Shown piece by piece: positions 1-13,000 of a stretch of 64,000 bases of DNA. Under the pieces are notes generated by a model that was not told the origin of the DNA, ran no database searches, and was given only the letters and a program-made list of their open reading frames with translations. A program made the position numbers and the translations under genes. Every line of letters starts with the position of its first letter. Within the stretch, counting starts at the first letter, position 1. Source of the DNA: Lytechinus variegatus (lineage: Eukaryota > Echinodermata > Echinoidea > Temnopleuroida > Toxopneustidae); assembly GCF_018143015.1 (NCBI RefSeq), contig NC_054742.1, positions 59,032,853 through 59,096,852 of the forward strand, read 5' to 3'.

Positions 1-379
1 GTCCCCCCAAAACCATCCCAAAATAAGGAGAGGAGGGCCACATCATTTAATCCAATAAATACATGTAATGAAATTGGTTCTGTTTTGACATATTTACTAA
101 TAGATTTGCATTTGTTTTTAGTTGTTTTGCTCAGATCCAGAACACACGAAGGTGTCATGTCATACAATGGTGTATGGAATCCAGTGTGTATATCATTGAG
201 TGTTGCCATGTCAAGAAATCCTCACAGAATTTCATTTCAGTGGGTTTTAGATTTTTGGTACAGAAGACATTCATTTAAACATGCTTGAATTATCTCTGAA
301 CTGGCTTGCTGCAGGCTATTCTTAATCGTTAAAAAAACTGGATGACAAATCTCAAATCTTATCTGTACCAGGTGGCCGT

Positions 380-534
380 ATCATTAAACTGTTCGTAAGT
401 TAAGAGCTACTTAAAGAACGGCTGGTGATCCTTTCTTGTGGTAAATGATATTCACTATTAAATGTTTATTGGTGATTATTTAGCGTGTAAGAAAGGTTCA
501 CCAGTCGCTCTTAACTTACAAACAGCTTTATGAA
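380..534. mobile_element. Palindromic MITE, 'CATAAAGCTGTT' family
   Basis: The left end TCATTAAACTGTTCGTAAGT and the right end TTAACTTACAAACAGCTTTA are inverted copies. Relatives with the same ends lie at 12163-12355 and 16473-16613. A second, weaker inverted pair (TTTCACAAAG... / ...CTTTGTGAAAC) spans about 680-840. Confidence 0.6.
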
Positions 535-1679
535 ACACACACTCGGTGGGCGCACAATTGGAACATGTTCTTCAGTGCTAAGTTAGCTACATAGGGAAAT
601 CATGAAAGGGGCACCAGTTAAGCGTAAATTCATTTGTAACTGAACTATAAACATCTTTATGAAAACCCACCTGGAGTATGTTTCACAAAGAGTTCAGTGT
701 GAATTAAGAGTCAAGTGTGAGTCACGCTTAAATTCCTAAGCGCACATGATATCCAACACACACTCACTCATATTAACCAATGCAGTGATGCTTTTCATAC
801 CATGCGCAGCTGGAAATTTAAGTCAATTTCTTTGTGAAACACCCCCAGGACTTTAATTTGGTCCTCACTGCCATTCTTCTATCACACAGTGTAATGAATG
901 GCTCTTTTCTTTTCATAATGTAACCATATTATGCAACATTCAGTAAAGCATTGTGACACCATGCAACATTTTTATGTTGTCCCCCCCAAGATAGGACATT
1001 GTTTTGATCTACAATTTCAATTGGTTCCTGTTTTAAAATTCATGATAAGGTGATTTTTTTTGTCAATTTGATCTGCATATTAAAAAACTTGGGGTAACTA
1101 TAGCTGTTCAATGGTCTGTCATGAAGTTCATAAAAAAAACACAATAGAAACACATCAGAAAATTCAAGAGAAATTTCACAAATAAATAAATAGGAAAAAT
1201 TAACCTTTGCAAGTCTTCAAGAAGAATATTTGTCAAGAATTATATAAAGATAATATCTTGAAATAAGTGCAAGTGATAGTAAAAGTATTCTATGCATAAA
1301 TTGCATAACTGACTTTGAACAACTTCAGAGAATAATTATTAAAAAGAAAAAAAATGTTAGTTTACATCAAGGAGATGACATTTCTATTTACTTTGAGTAC
1401 GTGGGGGAACTTTTATGTTCGTTGCAATGTAGTGAATTCATTCTTATTTCATTCATTTACTTGTAATACATTACAACATCTTTCAAATTCATCATCATCT
1501 ATCATGAAGAATAATTATCATCAACTGGGGTATAGAACTAGTTATTACTCTTATATGAATGCATTGATAATTGGCAAGAATGGTCTGGGAAAATATGCTC
1601 TGCCATAAAAGGAGTACTCTAGGCCGAAAATAACACGATTTTGACAGAATGAATGAAATTTTGTCCTCCAAGAATGAAT

Positions 1680-1992
1680 CAAGTGGAACGCCTCTGGCAG
1701 TCTCAACTGAATTACGCAATTCGATATAGCAGCAGTGCTGACTTAGAAAACAGCTACTGAATAATCATTCACAAAAGAAAACATTCATATGATAAAAATA
1801 GATATGATGCCAATTCATCAAATACCCTCAACACAGCCAAAATTTGTAAGTTATGATGACAAATCCACAAATACCCCTAAGTAAGTTATGACAACATTTC
1901 AAAAACTTAACCTTGGTTAAAATTTCAATGTTAACGACGCCGCCGCTGTTGGAAAAGTTCCTATAGTCTCTCTCTGCTATGCAGGCGAGACA
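1680..1992 (+). repeat. DR1-family dispersed repeat, shortened relic
   Basis: The head CAAGTGGAACGCCTCTGGC and the tail (CTATAGTCTCTCTCTGCTAT then GCAGGCGAGAC) match the two ends of the full copy at 60779-61712, but most of the middle is missing or altered. Confidence 0.65.
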
Positions 1993-3020
1993 AAAATTTG
2001 ATGACTATAAAATGTGTAAAGGGAGACATATCATACAAAAAAGTATGAAAATATGAAATCAAGATTTCATTTAATAACATAAGAAAATAAAAAGTGGGGA
2101 CATGACATCATCGGCCAATCTATTGCATGCATAGTCATGAAGGCGCGTGACAATATATTGCTAAATATGGAATTTGTCAGTGTTTTGATCGCTGAACTTC
2201 ACTCTTTTTAATCAGATATAAATTATTTTCAGCCCAGGGTACATCTTTTAGGGCAAAGCATCGGTATACATCAGCCATACATGTATATTGAAAGAGCAAA
2301 AATATGCCATTTTCATTTTTCCATAAAAATGCAGACCAATGTCTCACCATATCATTATGGTAAAACAAAGTCTGCAGTAACTAGGGTAAAAGACAATAAA
2401 TATAAAAGTGATCGAAAATGCTTCGAGGATCCTCCCATTGTAACCTAGCTAAACAAAAGACAATGTGTTCATAGGAGAACCATAAATGCAAAATCCTCCC
2501 TCCATCCCCCTGGTAAGATGAAACAGGAGAATGCCATTCTAAAAGGTTTCGAACAAGTGTCTCAAAGGGCCCTCTGAGTTTATGAACTGAGGCCATGATT
2601 CTCACATGATTAGAAACTAAATGAATAACCTAAAAAATTAATGAATTTTTCACTAAACAATGTCTAAAGATTCATGCATCAATTCATGTTACTATTGACA
2701 TTTGTGTTCTTACAGGTGTGCCATTTTGGCCATGTGCCCCTCAAATCGATCAATCACTTAATGAACTGACCAATCAATATCAATGTTTCATGCGCATTAG
2801 GTTAAAAATACTGACCAGGTACCGATCAGTGCAGTTCTTTCCTATTTGTAGTTCATCGCAAACCTTTGTGTTACGGAGCCCTGATCATTTTCAATCCATT
2901 ATGCATACATGTGCAACTTGATTGCAAGTTGATTCTTGAAAGTTATACATTATTTGCAGGAACAGGATCTCTGTCCCCATGACCTAGCTTTCATTAGATC
3001 ATCACTCCAATTACGAGCGG

Positions 3021-4699
3021 GAGTCATATCGATTATTTTGAAAACCGGTGTTCGACAGCTCTAATTCGATCGAACATCGATGCATCGAATATTGAAGGCG
3101 GGGAAAATTTAGTCTTGTTTTTGCGTCGATGCGATGCGCTTTGCATATACGCACTGACGGTATGCGCTGGCGTTGGCCGGGTGAGCGTTGCACAAGCAGA
3201 TGACAGAGCAAAGTTCGTTTGTATTTTCCATGATCACAAAACACACAAAAAAGGCCGGGGACCAAAGCAGAATTCTTCCCAAAATATCTTCAACAATGAT
3301 ATTTGCAGATGACAACATATAAGTTCAAAATGAAACAATAATAAAGACATGAATCACGCAGAGTCGATCCGAATGATTTTCGGTCGACTAGCATTCGCAG
3401 TCCATTCACCAGCCCCGTCCGCAGCTCCGTACACTCACTCTCCCGAAACGACAGGCGTGCTTGGCGTCAGCGCCAGCAAACAAGTGCAATCAACGGAGAG
3501 CGCTGTAACTTGCCTGAGATTGTGTAGTTGGATCCAAAATGAGCTCCAAATAAATTTATGGGAATAAGTACGTGATTTTCTCTGGATGGTCATTTGAATT
3601 GCTATTCAATGCTGATATAACGATTGTGAGGAAAGATTGTGGAATATGAGTTATGACGATGTTCGAGAATTAATCCTGATAATGACAATCCATTTTCTTT
3701 AGACGCAATTGAGCATGCGATCAAAATAAATACGAATGTTTCGAATCGAGCCCTAAATTCATCTAAATTATTACGATTTAACAAGATTTTATGGTCATAC
3801 TAAGAATATTGACGATGTCAGCAAAGTATGTTATGTTCATATGGAAGACATAATACTGGGATTATTTCTATTGTTATTCCATCTCTGGACGTCTCCTCCA
3901 AGCTCCGAGAAAATAAGCACAATGCGCATGCGTGTTTGATGACGTATGACATATTTTCCCATTCATGAAATCAGAGCCCAAAGTTGGGCACAAACTAGCT
4001 TCAAATTGATAGGAAAAAATATCAAACGCAATTTTCTCTGTTTTGTCATGTTAAATGTTATTATATGGTGATATTACGAACTTGAACAGAGTTTTTGCAT
4101 GTAGACAATGTTCGAGAATCAATCCTGACGTGATGATTATTTTTTTTAGACAAGTGCACTAGCTCGACTCAAGTCAAGTCGATCGTCATGAGATGTCCGC
4201 CATTGAAAATTGAAACGAAATACAAACGTTTCACATCAAGCTCTAAATTCATATTAATGATTATCATATGCAAATTATTGTTAAATATTACAATTAAATA
4301 ATGTTCTATGGTCATGATTTTAATATTGTTCATGAAAGCAAGATTTATTTTACGTTGATCGCGTCAATTTCCGGTGGCCATGACTTCCATTCATGAATTC
4401 ATCGTGCATAAATTATCTCGGCACGAGCAGACGAGTAAGACTCGAACTATGATCGAAATAAACTTCAAATTAATGGTGAATAGCATCATAATTACTCATT
4501 CGGTTTCATTTTGGGGGCAATAGAAATCAAGTAAGTAGTAGTAAAGTTGGACATTACTGATATTTTGATGATTGATTGTGTAAACCAAACGAATCGGCCG
4601 GCCGACGTATTTTTTTTTTTTCGATGCACCGATTTTGCAAAATCTGCACCGGTGTTCGATGACATCGATCGAACACCGATTTTAAAATCGATTCGACTC
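3021..4699. mobile_element. Non-autonomous DNA transposon with terminal inverted repeats
   Basis: The left end GAGTCATATCGATT...CCGGTGTTCGA and the right end (reverse complement GAGTCGAATCGATTTTAAAA then TCGGTGTTCGA) are inverted copies of about 35 bp. The 1.7-kb interior shows no transposase. The family was not recognised and the target duplication is unclear. Confidence 0.55.
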
Positions 4700-5589
4700 A
4701 GGCTTAAGTCTCCAATATGCATAGATGATTCTCGTTAGAAAATGATCCATCGTATGCAGCACTCTTACCTTCCTGACAGAGAGATAGTGATGTTTTTGCT
4801 CAAAAATAGGGATTTTTTTCCCAATAGGAGTGCAAAGTAAAGCAAATTAAAAAATAGGAAAATCCTGTCTAAACAAGAGCTCTGAATGATCAAAATTAAG
4901 ATTCTTTCCTCCTCATTCAGAATGGTTGAAAGGTCTGAAAACATTCCTTTAGTTATCGTGAGAACAAATAATTCAAATGACGATGACCTCTGTTTCTTTC
5001 TTCTCAATGTGCCCAGAACAATTAAGGGTCCCATATTACAAAGAGTTGTGACTGATCGGTTCAAACTCGACTCTATTGAAATCCATCAGAACCATAATTT
5101 TTCATAAATGAAATTTGCACAATATCCTCTTGTCAAAAATTAGGAGCATACTGAAATGTCAAGAAAACAAATGCATGAATATACATCGTAACTAGTAAAC
5201 AATTTGAACAAAAACATGTTTTAGTTGAAGTTGATGGCTTTTTATAGTTATGATTGATTGGATCAATCGTAACTCTTTGTAAGATGGGGCCCAGATCTTC
5301 CTTCTTCCCATAGGCATACATGATCAAAGTTTATCCATCTGATGGAATTCGACGTACGGCATAACAACCACAAGTGGTAATGCTTTAAATAACCAGGTTT
5401 AAAAAGATGTGAAAAATCACCTTACTTATATATCCTCAGTCATTTTTTTAAAGAACACAATTGCATGATACTCCTATTCACTTTATAATTAGAATGGTAA
5501 AATATTAATGAAATATTGGCTAAACTCTGACACTAGTGGTACCTTTACTGAAGAAACACTCAATCAAACAAAGATATTTACACATAAAA

Positions 5590-8500
5590 TTACATACCAC
5601 ACTCTAGTGTTGACATAGAGGTACCACTCGTGCCCATTTGCCAAGGAGTTTGAGGCAGATCAAAGTTCTGATCTTCAATATCTTGAAACATTTTATCGGA
5701 GAACTCTTCCATAATCATGCCATCACTAATGGATGAAGATGTGCTATTAGATGCATCATTAAATGTCTGATTAGGGAGAAGAGTTTCGTGAGCAGAATTC
5801 CCATTCTGTTGATCAGCAATCATTTGAAAGTCGGTTAGCTGGGAGTTGACATTAGAATCAGCTGCCACCGAGGCTTCAACTTGTTCACTGGACCAGGTGG
5901 TTTCGCTGAGATTTTGACTTGGTTGAAGATTAGGTCCCGCGTTGATTTCAGTATTCAAGAGGGCTTCAGGAGCAAAATCTTCTTCCGTCACTTCTAGGTT
6001 GAGCAGATCTTGAGTGAGATTGCGTTTAGCAGTGAAGCCACTGGAAGGCTGAAGCTGCCTCACTTGATCTTCTAAATCCACAGGTATGATGTGCACCTGA
6101 TTGCTTAACACTGGGTTCTGACTGGTAGTAAGTTCTGGCTGCGTCGGGAGCTGGAACTTGGGAAAACGATTCAAAGGTTGCTCTGGCAAAGGAACAGACT
6201 GACTGCGGTTCTGTAAAGCTTTCTTATTCAACATAGCTTGTAAGTTGTTGGGATTAACATTGTTCATGAGGTTTAACAGTTCTGTGTCTGCATCTCCGGA
6301 CATCTGCATGTTTAAACTAGAACAAGAAGGACCAGAAGGATTCCGCCTTCTGATGTACATAGCCTGCTGGTTCTGTACGCTTCCTCTACAGTATTGAGAA
6401 GAGCCTCCAATGTCAACATTAGAACCCTGAGTAACTTCATGTTGATTGGTTTTCATATAATACCTAGGTTGCTGTTTGGCAACGTGACTTGGGGATGGTA
6501 ATGTTACACTCTGATAGACCTGATTCTGTGGCTGAACAGCACTTGGGCTTGCAGCAGCGACCCTCTTTGAATTACTCGAGAGACGACGTTTGCGGTTAGG
6601 CGTCAAAAACTCAGACTGCTGAGATCGTTTACCTTTATTTTTACCTTCTTGCGTATCGCTGCTGGTAGAAGCCGACAGAGCACTCCTCACAGTAGGATGG
6701 GTGGGTTTGGGTTTATGCTTTGGTTTATGAGGACTTTCTCCACCGTCAAGCTCGATTATGTTTATTGGAGTGAATGCAAATGAGTTCCCGTCAACAGGAC
6801 TAGGTGGTACGCTGTCTACCCCCTGTTGCACAGGAATAGCTGCGCTCTGGGCCCGCATCATCATGTGTGGTGGTGGAGATCGTAACTCTGCTATTGGAGT
6901 AGTTGGTACGGATCGTGCACTACGTATCTCATTCTGAAGTGGGTTGATATATGACTGATTATCCGAGGCTAACAACCTCTCAAGAATCTTTGGCTGTGAT
7001 GATGGAATCTGCGCCAAATGTTGCACCTTTATATGCTTTGTCGAGGGCAAGGATAAAGTGACATTGGTTTGCTGGGGTTGACTTGTTCGAACAGCAAGCG
7101 TGGACTGTTGTAACTGCTGTATCAGCTGTGTGTTGTGAGACTTGGATTTATGTGGAAGCATGGTGGCAGCAGACATGCCTGAAACCATCAGCATTGTGCT
7201 GTTACTCTGATCCTTGTCAGTTAACAGTGACACAGACGGTTGTGTTGCCAGCTGGTTTAGTACATTGGCATCTTCCACTGTGAGAGTTTGAAGAGTCAAA
7301 CTACTTTTGTTTGCCTGTTTTTTAATGTTCCCATGATCTGTGAGAATGTCTGTCAGGGTGGATCCTTGTGGCACAGATGAAAGCTTCTGAGAGTTCATAA
7401 TAATTGGGTAAGTGCTTCCTGGTGCCATGGAAGTACTCTCACTAGCTAGAGGAACATCTTCATCTGTTGCTGCTTGAATCACATAATGCTGCAGATTACT
7501 CCCATCCGGTTTCCTTGATAGATTCTGTACTTGTGCCAATACCAAGTTTGTTGAGGGGTCAACACTGGGTACAGACAACTTTGACAATGCAACTGAAGAT
7601 GCTAATGATGAGCTTGCCTGAGCACTTTTCAGTAAGCTTGCAACAGTCTTGCTTCCAGCGCTGTGCAAGACACCGCCCTTGGAGCTTCCGACACCACCTC
7701 CCACGTCTGAATGAATAGCACTGCAAGTTTTAGAAATTCTTCCCGGTGAAGTAACTTTCTCTAGCTTGTTGGTAAAGAGTGTTGAATTAATTACAGCAGC
7801 ATGAGAGGGAGTCATCAAATTTGGCTCAACGTCACTCTGAGATGCACTAGAAAAGATTTGATCACCCTGGAATGCATCGGAACCTATCACAGCTACAGGA
7901 GGTATTTTCATGGGGTGGGTTGCATATGTAACAGATGTTTTCAACATTGAGCTATCGCTTGTAGCGACCGACTGTGACTGTGCACTCCGAACAATGATGT
8001 TAGCTGGGGAAGCAAGCTGTGAGGCTTGTGTCGTCATGTTGACAGGACTGGTCAATGTTGGTGCTGAAGGTGGTGCAGTCCTGTCTAAGAAGTTGTGCGA
8101 TCTCCCGCTGCTGGTACCCGTGTTAAATAAAATTCCCTGAGATGACAGGCCAGTCTTCTGACAAGTAACACTACTGCCAGACACCACAACATGTGATTGA
8201 GGAGTGGGCTGAGCTAGCACTGCGACCTGGTTGGCAGCAACAGGCTCTCCCTGATTTGGAATTATTGCAGAATTTGCATTACTGACAGTCTGGAGACCTC
8301 TAGGCAATTGTCTAATTGTATTTCCTACAACAACATATTGTCCACTCTTGATTGAACTCTGAATACTATTTGCTGGTAACACCGGACTGCCAAGGATGGC
8401 ATTGCCTACTACTGGACTATTTACAACATTAACAGGTGTTTGATTACCCACAGCTGGAACAGGCTGAACAGAACTCTGAAATACATTCTGTCCAGGCTGC

Positions 8501-9282
8501 AACAACACATTCATTTGCTGAGGATTTGTAAGTTTTGATATACCCTGCACAGGAATGACTTTCTGTCCGTTCATGAAAACAAGTTGCATTGGCTGTCCAT
8601 TCACATTCTTAGCAGATGGATTTATTAGTACCATTGGTGCACTGGTGTCTCGGACCGGTGTCTTTGGTTGTATTGGAGCAAAGCGTCTCTTGCTTGGGCT
8701 TTCTTTGGATGCAGTATTGGCACCTTCCCCAACAGCATTACTTGAAGACAAATTATTCTCCGGATTAGTACTGCTCTCACCACTCTCCGACGATGTTAAG
8801 GAGTTTCCAGCTGAGCTTTCCGTCAAAGCTGGCATGTCTCTCTGTTCTAATTGCGTAGCTTTGTCCGTGCATGTGGCTTGCGGGGAGATGTTTTCCTCAG
8901 TAGTAACATGTTTCCTGACGACTGGACTTGAATGCTGTTTCTGTTGGTTCTCCTCTGCCTGTTTTTTGCGGATTTCTTGTCGGTACTGCAGTGTCTGCTT
9001 CAAGTGGAAGTTGGTCTCTCGATGTCTCATCTCTGGTGTAAGATCAGATCTAGGAACTTCACCCATGTGCTTTTGGACAATGAGGATGGACTTAGAACAC
9101 TTGGTTACTAAGTTATTATTTGTCAGATGCTGTGCTACCTGCAGGCTGTTGTTGAAGGTCTTGTTGGTGATCCCTGATGCCCATTCACAAATAACCTGTG
9201 ATGCCGCCTTCTGCAGATGATCATCCTCTCCTTGAAGCAAGGACTTGGGACAGCCTGGGCATGTTGTGTATAGACAATCCAC
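5590..9282 (-). CDS. RFX7: RFX7 coding exon 7 (large last exon)
   Basis: One uninterrupted 3.7-kb exon after acceptor TTCTGCAG|GTGGATTG. It encodes about 1230 residues, mostly Ser/Gln/Asn/Pro-rich and probably disordered. Conserved islands are [23 protein letters not shown] and NLTQDLL. The acidic C-terminus ([19 protein letters not shown]) resembles the acidic vertebrate RFX7 tail and could be an activation region. The final codons read ...LECGM-stop across TGTG|GTATGTAA, which also looks like a splice donor, so a further short exon is not excluded. Confidence 0.94.
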   Translation of the reverse strand: MDCLYTTCPGCPKSLLQGEDDHLQKAASQVICEWASGITNKTFNNSLQVAQHLTNNNLVTKCSKSILIVQKHMGEVPRSDLTPEMRHRETNFHLKQTLQYRQEIRKKQAEENQQKQHSSPVVRKHVTTEENISPQATCTDKATQLEQRDMPALTESSAGNSLTSSESGESSTNPENNLSSSNAVGEGANTASKESPSKRRFAPIQPKTPVRDTSAPMVLINPSAKNVNGQPMQLVFMNGQKVIPVQGISKLTNPQQMNVLLQPGQNVFQSSVQPVPAVGNQTPVNVVNSPVVGNAILGSPVLPANSIQSSIKSGQYVVVGNTIRQLPRGLQTVSNANSAIIPNQGEPVAANQVAVLAQPTPQSHVVVSGSSVTCQKTGLSSQGILFNTGTSSGRSHNFLDRTAPPSAPTLTSPVNMTTQASQLASPANIIVRSAQSQSVATSDSSMLKTSVTYATHPMKIPPVAVIGSDAFQGDQIFSSASQSDVEPNLMTPSHAAVINSTLFTNKLEKVTSPGRISKTCSAIHSDVGGGVGSSKGGVLHSAGSKTVASLLKSAQASSSLASSVALSKLSVPSVDPSTNLVLAQVQNLSRKPDGSNLQHYVIQAATDEDVPLASESTSMAPGSTYPIIMNSQKLSSVPQGSTLTDILTDHGNIKKQANKSSLTLQTLTVEDANVLNQLATQPSVSLLTDKDQSNSTMLMVSGMSAATMLPHKSKSHNTQLIQQLQQSTLAVRTSQPQQTNVTLSLPSTKHIKVQHLAQIPSSQPKILERLLASDNQSYINPLQNEIRSARSVPTTPIAELRSPPPHMMMRAQSAAIPVQQGVDSVPPSPVDGNSFAFTPINIIELDGGESPHKPKHKPKPTHPTVRSALSASTSSDTQEGKNKGKRSQQSEFLTPNRKRRLSSNSKRVAAASPSAVQPQNQVYQSVTLPSPSHVAKQQPRYYMKTNQHEVTQGSNVDIGGSSQYCRGSVQNQQAMYIRRRNPSGPSCSSLNMQMSGDADTELLNLMNNVNPNNLQAMLNKKALQNRSQSVPLPEQPLNRFPKFQLPTQPELTTSQNPVLSNQVHIIPVDLEDQVRQLQPSSGFTAKRNLTQDLLNLEVTEEDFAPEALLNTEINAGPNLQPSQNLSETTWSSEQVEASVAADSNVNSQLTDFQMIADQQNGNSAHETLLPNQTFNDASNSTSSSISDGMIMEEFSDKMFQDIEDQNFDLPQTPWQMGTSGTSMSTLECGM

Positions 9283-10001
9283 CTGCAGAATAAAACAAAA
9301 ACATTGAAAATAGATAGTGAAATACAAGTTTACATAGAGATCACCACTACTTTGAATAACTTCTTAATGGAAAAAGCACAAACACATTGTATGTATCCAC
9401 ACCAATTAGTTATCATTAGGTTTTACAAATAGAAACTGATTAAGGAAAAATTGATATTTTCTGAGAATTTGATAGACTTCAGGCCGAACTTCTACATTCA
9501 ATATTAAAGGTCAAGTCCACCCCAGAAAATTGTTTATTTTAATCGAAAGAGAAAAATCGAACAAAAGTGATGTACAATGCACCTTCTACAAATAAGGAGA
9601 ACCATACTCTGTGATTGGAACAGAAGTCTTTTCCAAATTAAGATCTGAATAACAGAGAAATTGTTATTCACAATTCTGGAGAAATATAAGGCTGTCAAGT
9701 TGAATAAAGCTGTAGTAGCTTTAGCAGACACAGTACTTGCAGTAGAGGTAGTAGTAGTAGTCACCCTCATTGTAGTGGTAGTAGTAGTAGTAATAGTAGT
9801 AGAAGTATTAGGAGTAGTTGCAGCAGCAGCAGCAAAAGTAGTAATAATAGCAGCAGCAGCAGTAGTAGTAGTAGTAGTAGTAGTAGTAGAAGCAGTAATA
9901 GCAGTAGTAGTAGTAGTACAAGTAGTATTAGCAGTAGTAGTAGTAGAAGTAGTAGTAGTAGTAGTGTAGTGTAGTAGTAATAGTAGTAGTAATAGTAGTA
10001 A

Positions 10002-10063
<62 letters not shown>

Positions 10064-13000
10064 ATAGCAGGCGCAGTAATACAGTAGCAATTGTTTGTAT
10101 ATTCTGCTCTAAAATGTATGTGTTTTATATGTCGTTGTTGGATTCAATTTCATTTCAGGGCTGGTATCAATTGTTCACAATAGTCAGCCCCTCAAAATTA
10201 TTGTCTAATCCGGTTGGATCCATGCAAGTATGTAATACCAACAAAACAAAAGATAAGATATATTTTTGACTCACCCCTCGATTAACAACAGGAGCATCGA
10301 GCAGAGGGAGCGATGGAGATGTCAGTTCAAGTTTCTTTCTCATACCACTATAGCAATATGTGCATTCGAAGTCAAGGAAATACACAATCAACATTTAGGT
10401 CATATCATTTCCCTTCTCCATCAGTACGACCCATATCATTCTTTTACAATTCTATTTATTACTTAAGTACTTACACCACATTACACAATATCACATGGTT
10501 ACTAGGCTTAAAGACACAGACTGAACCCAAAAGTGAAATTAACACATTACATTACCTTACAAGACCTTTGACCTTGATCATGTGACCTGAAACTCGCACA
10601 GGATGTTCAGTGATACTTGATTATTATTATGTCCAAGTTTCATGAATCAGATCCATAAAATTTCAAAGTTATGATGGTAATTCAACAGATACCCCCAATT
10701 TGGTCAAAGTTCATTGACCCTAAATGACCTTTGACCTTGGTCATGTGACGTGAAACTCATGCAGGATGTTCAGTGATACTTGATTAACCTTATGTCCAAG
10801 TTTCATGAACTAGGTCCATACATTTTCTAAGTTATGATGACATTTAAAAAACTTGACCTTTGGTTAAGAATTTGATGTTGATTCCCCAACCTGGTCTAAG
10901 TTCATTGACCCTAAATGACCTTTGACCTTGGTCATGTGACATGAAACTCAGGCAGGATGTTCAGTAATACTTGATTAACCTTATGGCCAAGTTTCATGAA
11001 CTAGGTCCATATACTTTTTAAGTTATACTGTCATTTCAAAAACTTGACCTTCAGTTAAGATTTGGTGTTGACGCGGTATAAGCGGTGCCTATAGTCTCAC
11101 TCTGCTATGCAGGTGAGAAAAACTTCAGAATCTGAAAAGCAGAAAATTACGCACTTTTTCTGTGTACAAACTTATGGAGTCATATCCCTTCTAACACACA
11201 CAACATGACAAAAACATGAATCTTGACTATAAAGCGCTAAGTAATGTTCACATTTATGAACAGATAAGTAGAAACCACATCGAAACTTTCAGCGGCCAAT
11301 AAACGTTTTACTACAGCAGCTTCATAGACTTTGGATGCTACCCAGAGAGTGGCTTCCAGTATTCTTGCCCTTGTCTTCATTAATATTTTAGTTTGAATGA
11401 CCAATTGTTAATGCATAATCATGTTTTGTACGCGCTAAGGTACTTTTTATTTTTAGCAATACCAAATATTCATCATCATTATTATAATTAACATAAGAAC
11501 TGACAAAAGGATATCTTGAGTTGCCTCTGGTGCCAAGACGTCTTGCTTGAACAGCAGGAAACACTCCCTTGATTATCTTCCCAAAGTCTGCAGTGCTTAA
11601 AGGCCGTTGGTAGGCATTCTCACAGAATGTCCTGTAGGCAGAATAACCAAAATATTATTAACATCATCATCATAATCATCACCATCCTCCTCCTCCCCTC
11701 CTCCTCCTCCTCCTCCTCATCATCATCATCACCATCTTCACCACCATAACCATCATCATTTGCTTACTATTTTTTGGCATGCTTGGGAGGCGGAAATCGA
11801 ACTTCCTGATATAATTGGTTGAGTGTGTGCAGGTAAACTACTAGAATAGGATTTTTCTTACTCTTATACAAATAGATTTGTTGAACCTCAGGTGTGGAAA
11901 AGCCTTTCCTTCAAGAATTATTGCAGGAGAGAGGGGTAAACAGGGGGGGGGGGGAAATTGGCCTTTTTGAAGTCACTAAGGAGGATGGCAAGATGTTACA
12001 TCATTAACCATCAACACACAGATGCTCACACTCGTAAAACTTTGTTTGGCCAGAACGTTCAGACACCACTTGAACAAGACTTTTACAAAACAAACATCTG
12101 ACAATTTTGATTCCTCTCTCATGAATGGGAAAATCCTGATAGTTGAAAGAAGTTCTGGGGTCGTTTCATAAAGCTGTTTGTAAGTTAGACACAAATTCAT
12201 GGACAAATTTACAAGCCAGTTCACGCATAACTTTAAACACTACTGAAGACCCTCTCTTGTACTAAAGGACATATCCATATGTACATGCAGGCTAGCTGAC
12301 TTAGCATCCAAGAACTTGTTCCATTTGTGTGTTTATGTTATGAACTTTATGAAACATCAAGCTAACACGGAAATATCTTACTTGTATTCCTCATAGACTT
12401 CCTGCTTAGGAAGGGATGTATCGGGACTCTCTTCAATGTGACTCCGAACCCAGTTTAACGCAGTCACCTGGTCAACTCGGCAACTACTCATCATTGGCGA
12501 TGTGCTGTTAAAGAAAGAGAGATATTTTATCTGGTTAGGCAGATGAATGTAATCCAGGCAAAAAAAAAATAGTTTCAGGGACTATTTTTCAAAGCTTCCT
12601 GCCTAATTCTACAATGCTGGATAAGTTTAAACATGGCAATGAATCAGGGTTTTCCATGGCTCTTTTGAGAATTTCAGGGGCAAAATTCACCCCAAGCCCC
12701 CGTGTAATTTTCCCCATGATGCAATCTTTTAAACCGCACTAAAAATTGATTTTAGGCAAAAACTTATCTTGCGTGTCTTTGTGTATATTAGGGCATTGCA
12801 AGAAACTTACATCTTATTCCAAATCAAGTTTAAGTCACCAAAATCAAGGGAAAGTTGTTTTGACTAAATGCTCTTTTTTTTTGGGGGGGGGATTTTATTT
12901 TTTATGGCTTCACTACAGAATTTATGCTTGATTTCCAATCAAACATTTAAGTTTCTTGCAACTCCCCATATGGACAAACCTAAAAAAAATATAGGCCTAT

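Larger units (their letters stand above)
1..5589. other. Region 3' of RFX7: repeats, no gene recognised
   Basis: This should start with the RFX7 3'UTR at its right end; the polyadenylation point could not be fixed. I saw no conserved exon. Contents are palindromic MITE-like sequence (about 380-850), a DR1-family repeat relic (1680-1992) and a long terminal-inverted-repeat element (3021-4699). The short open frames here lack splice logic or recognisable protein. Confidence 0.5.

Noticed and set aside
8555..9220. 221-codon plus-strand frame
   Set aside because: It lies antisense to the conserved RFX7 exon 7 and shows no recognisable domain; it is a shadow frame.
9661..10090. Long poly-valine and poly-tyrosine open frames
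   Set aside because: They are products of a GTA trinucleotide repeat inside an RFX7 intron.
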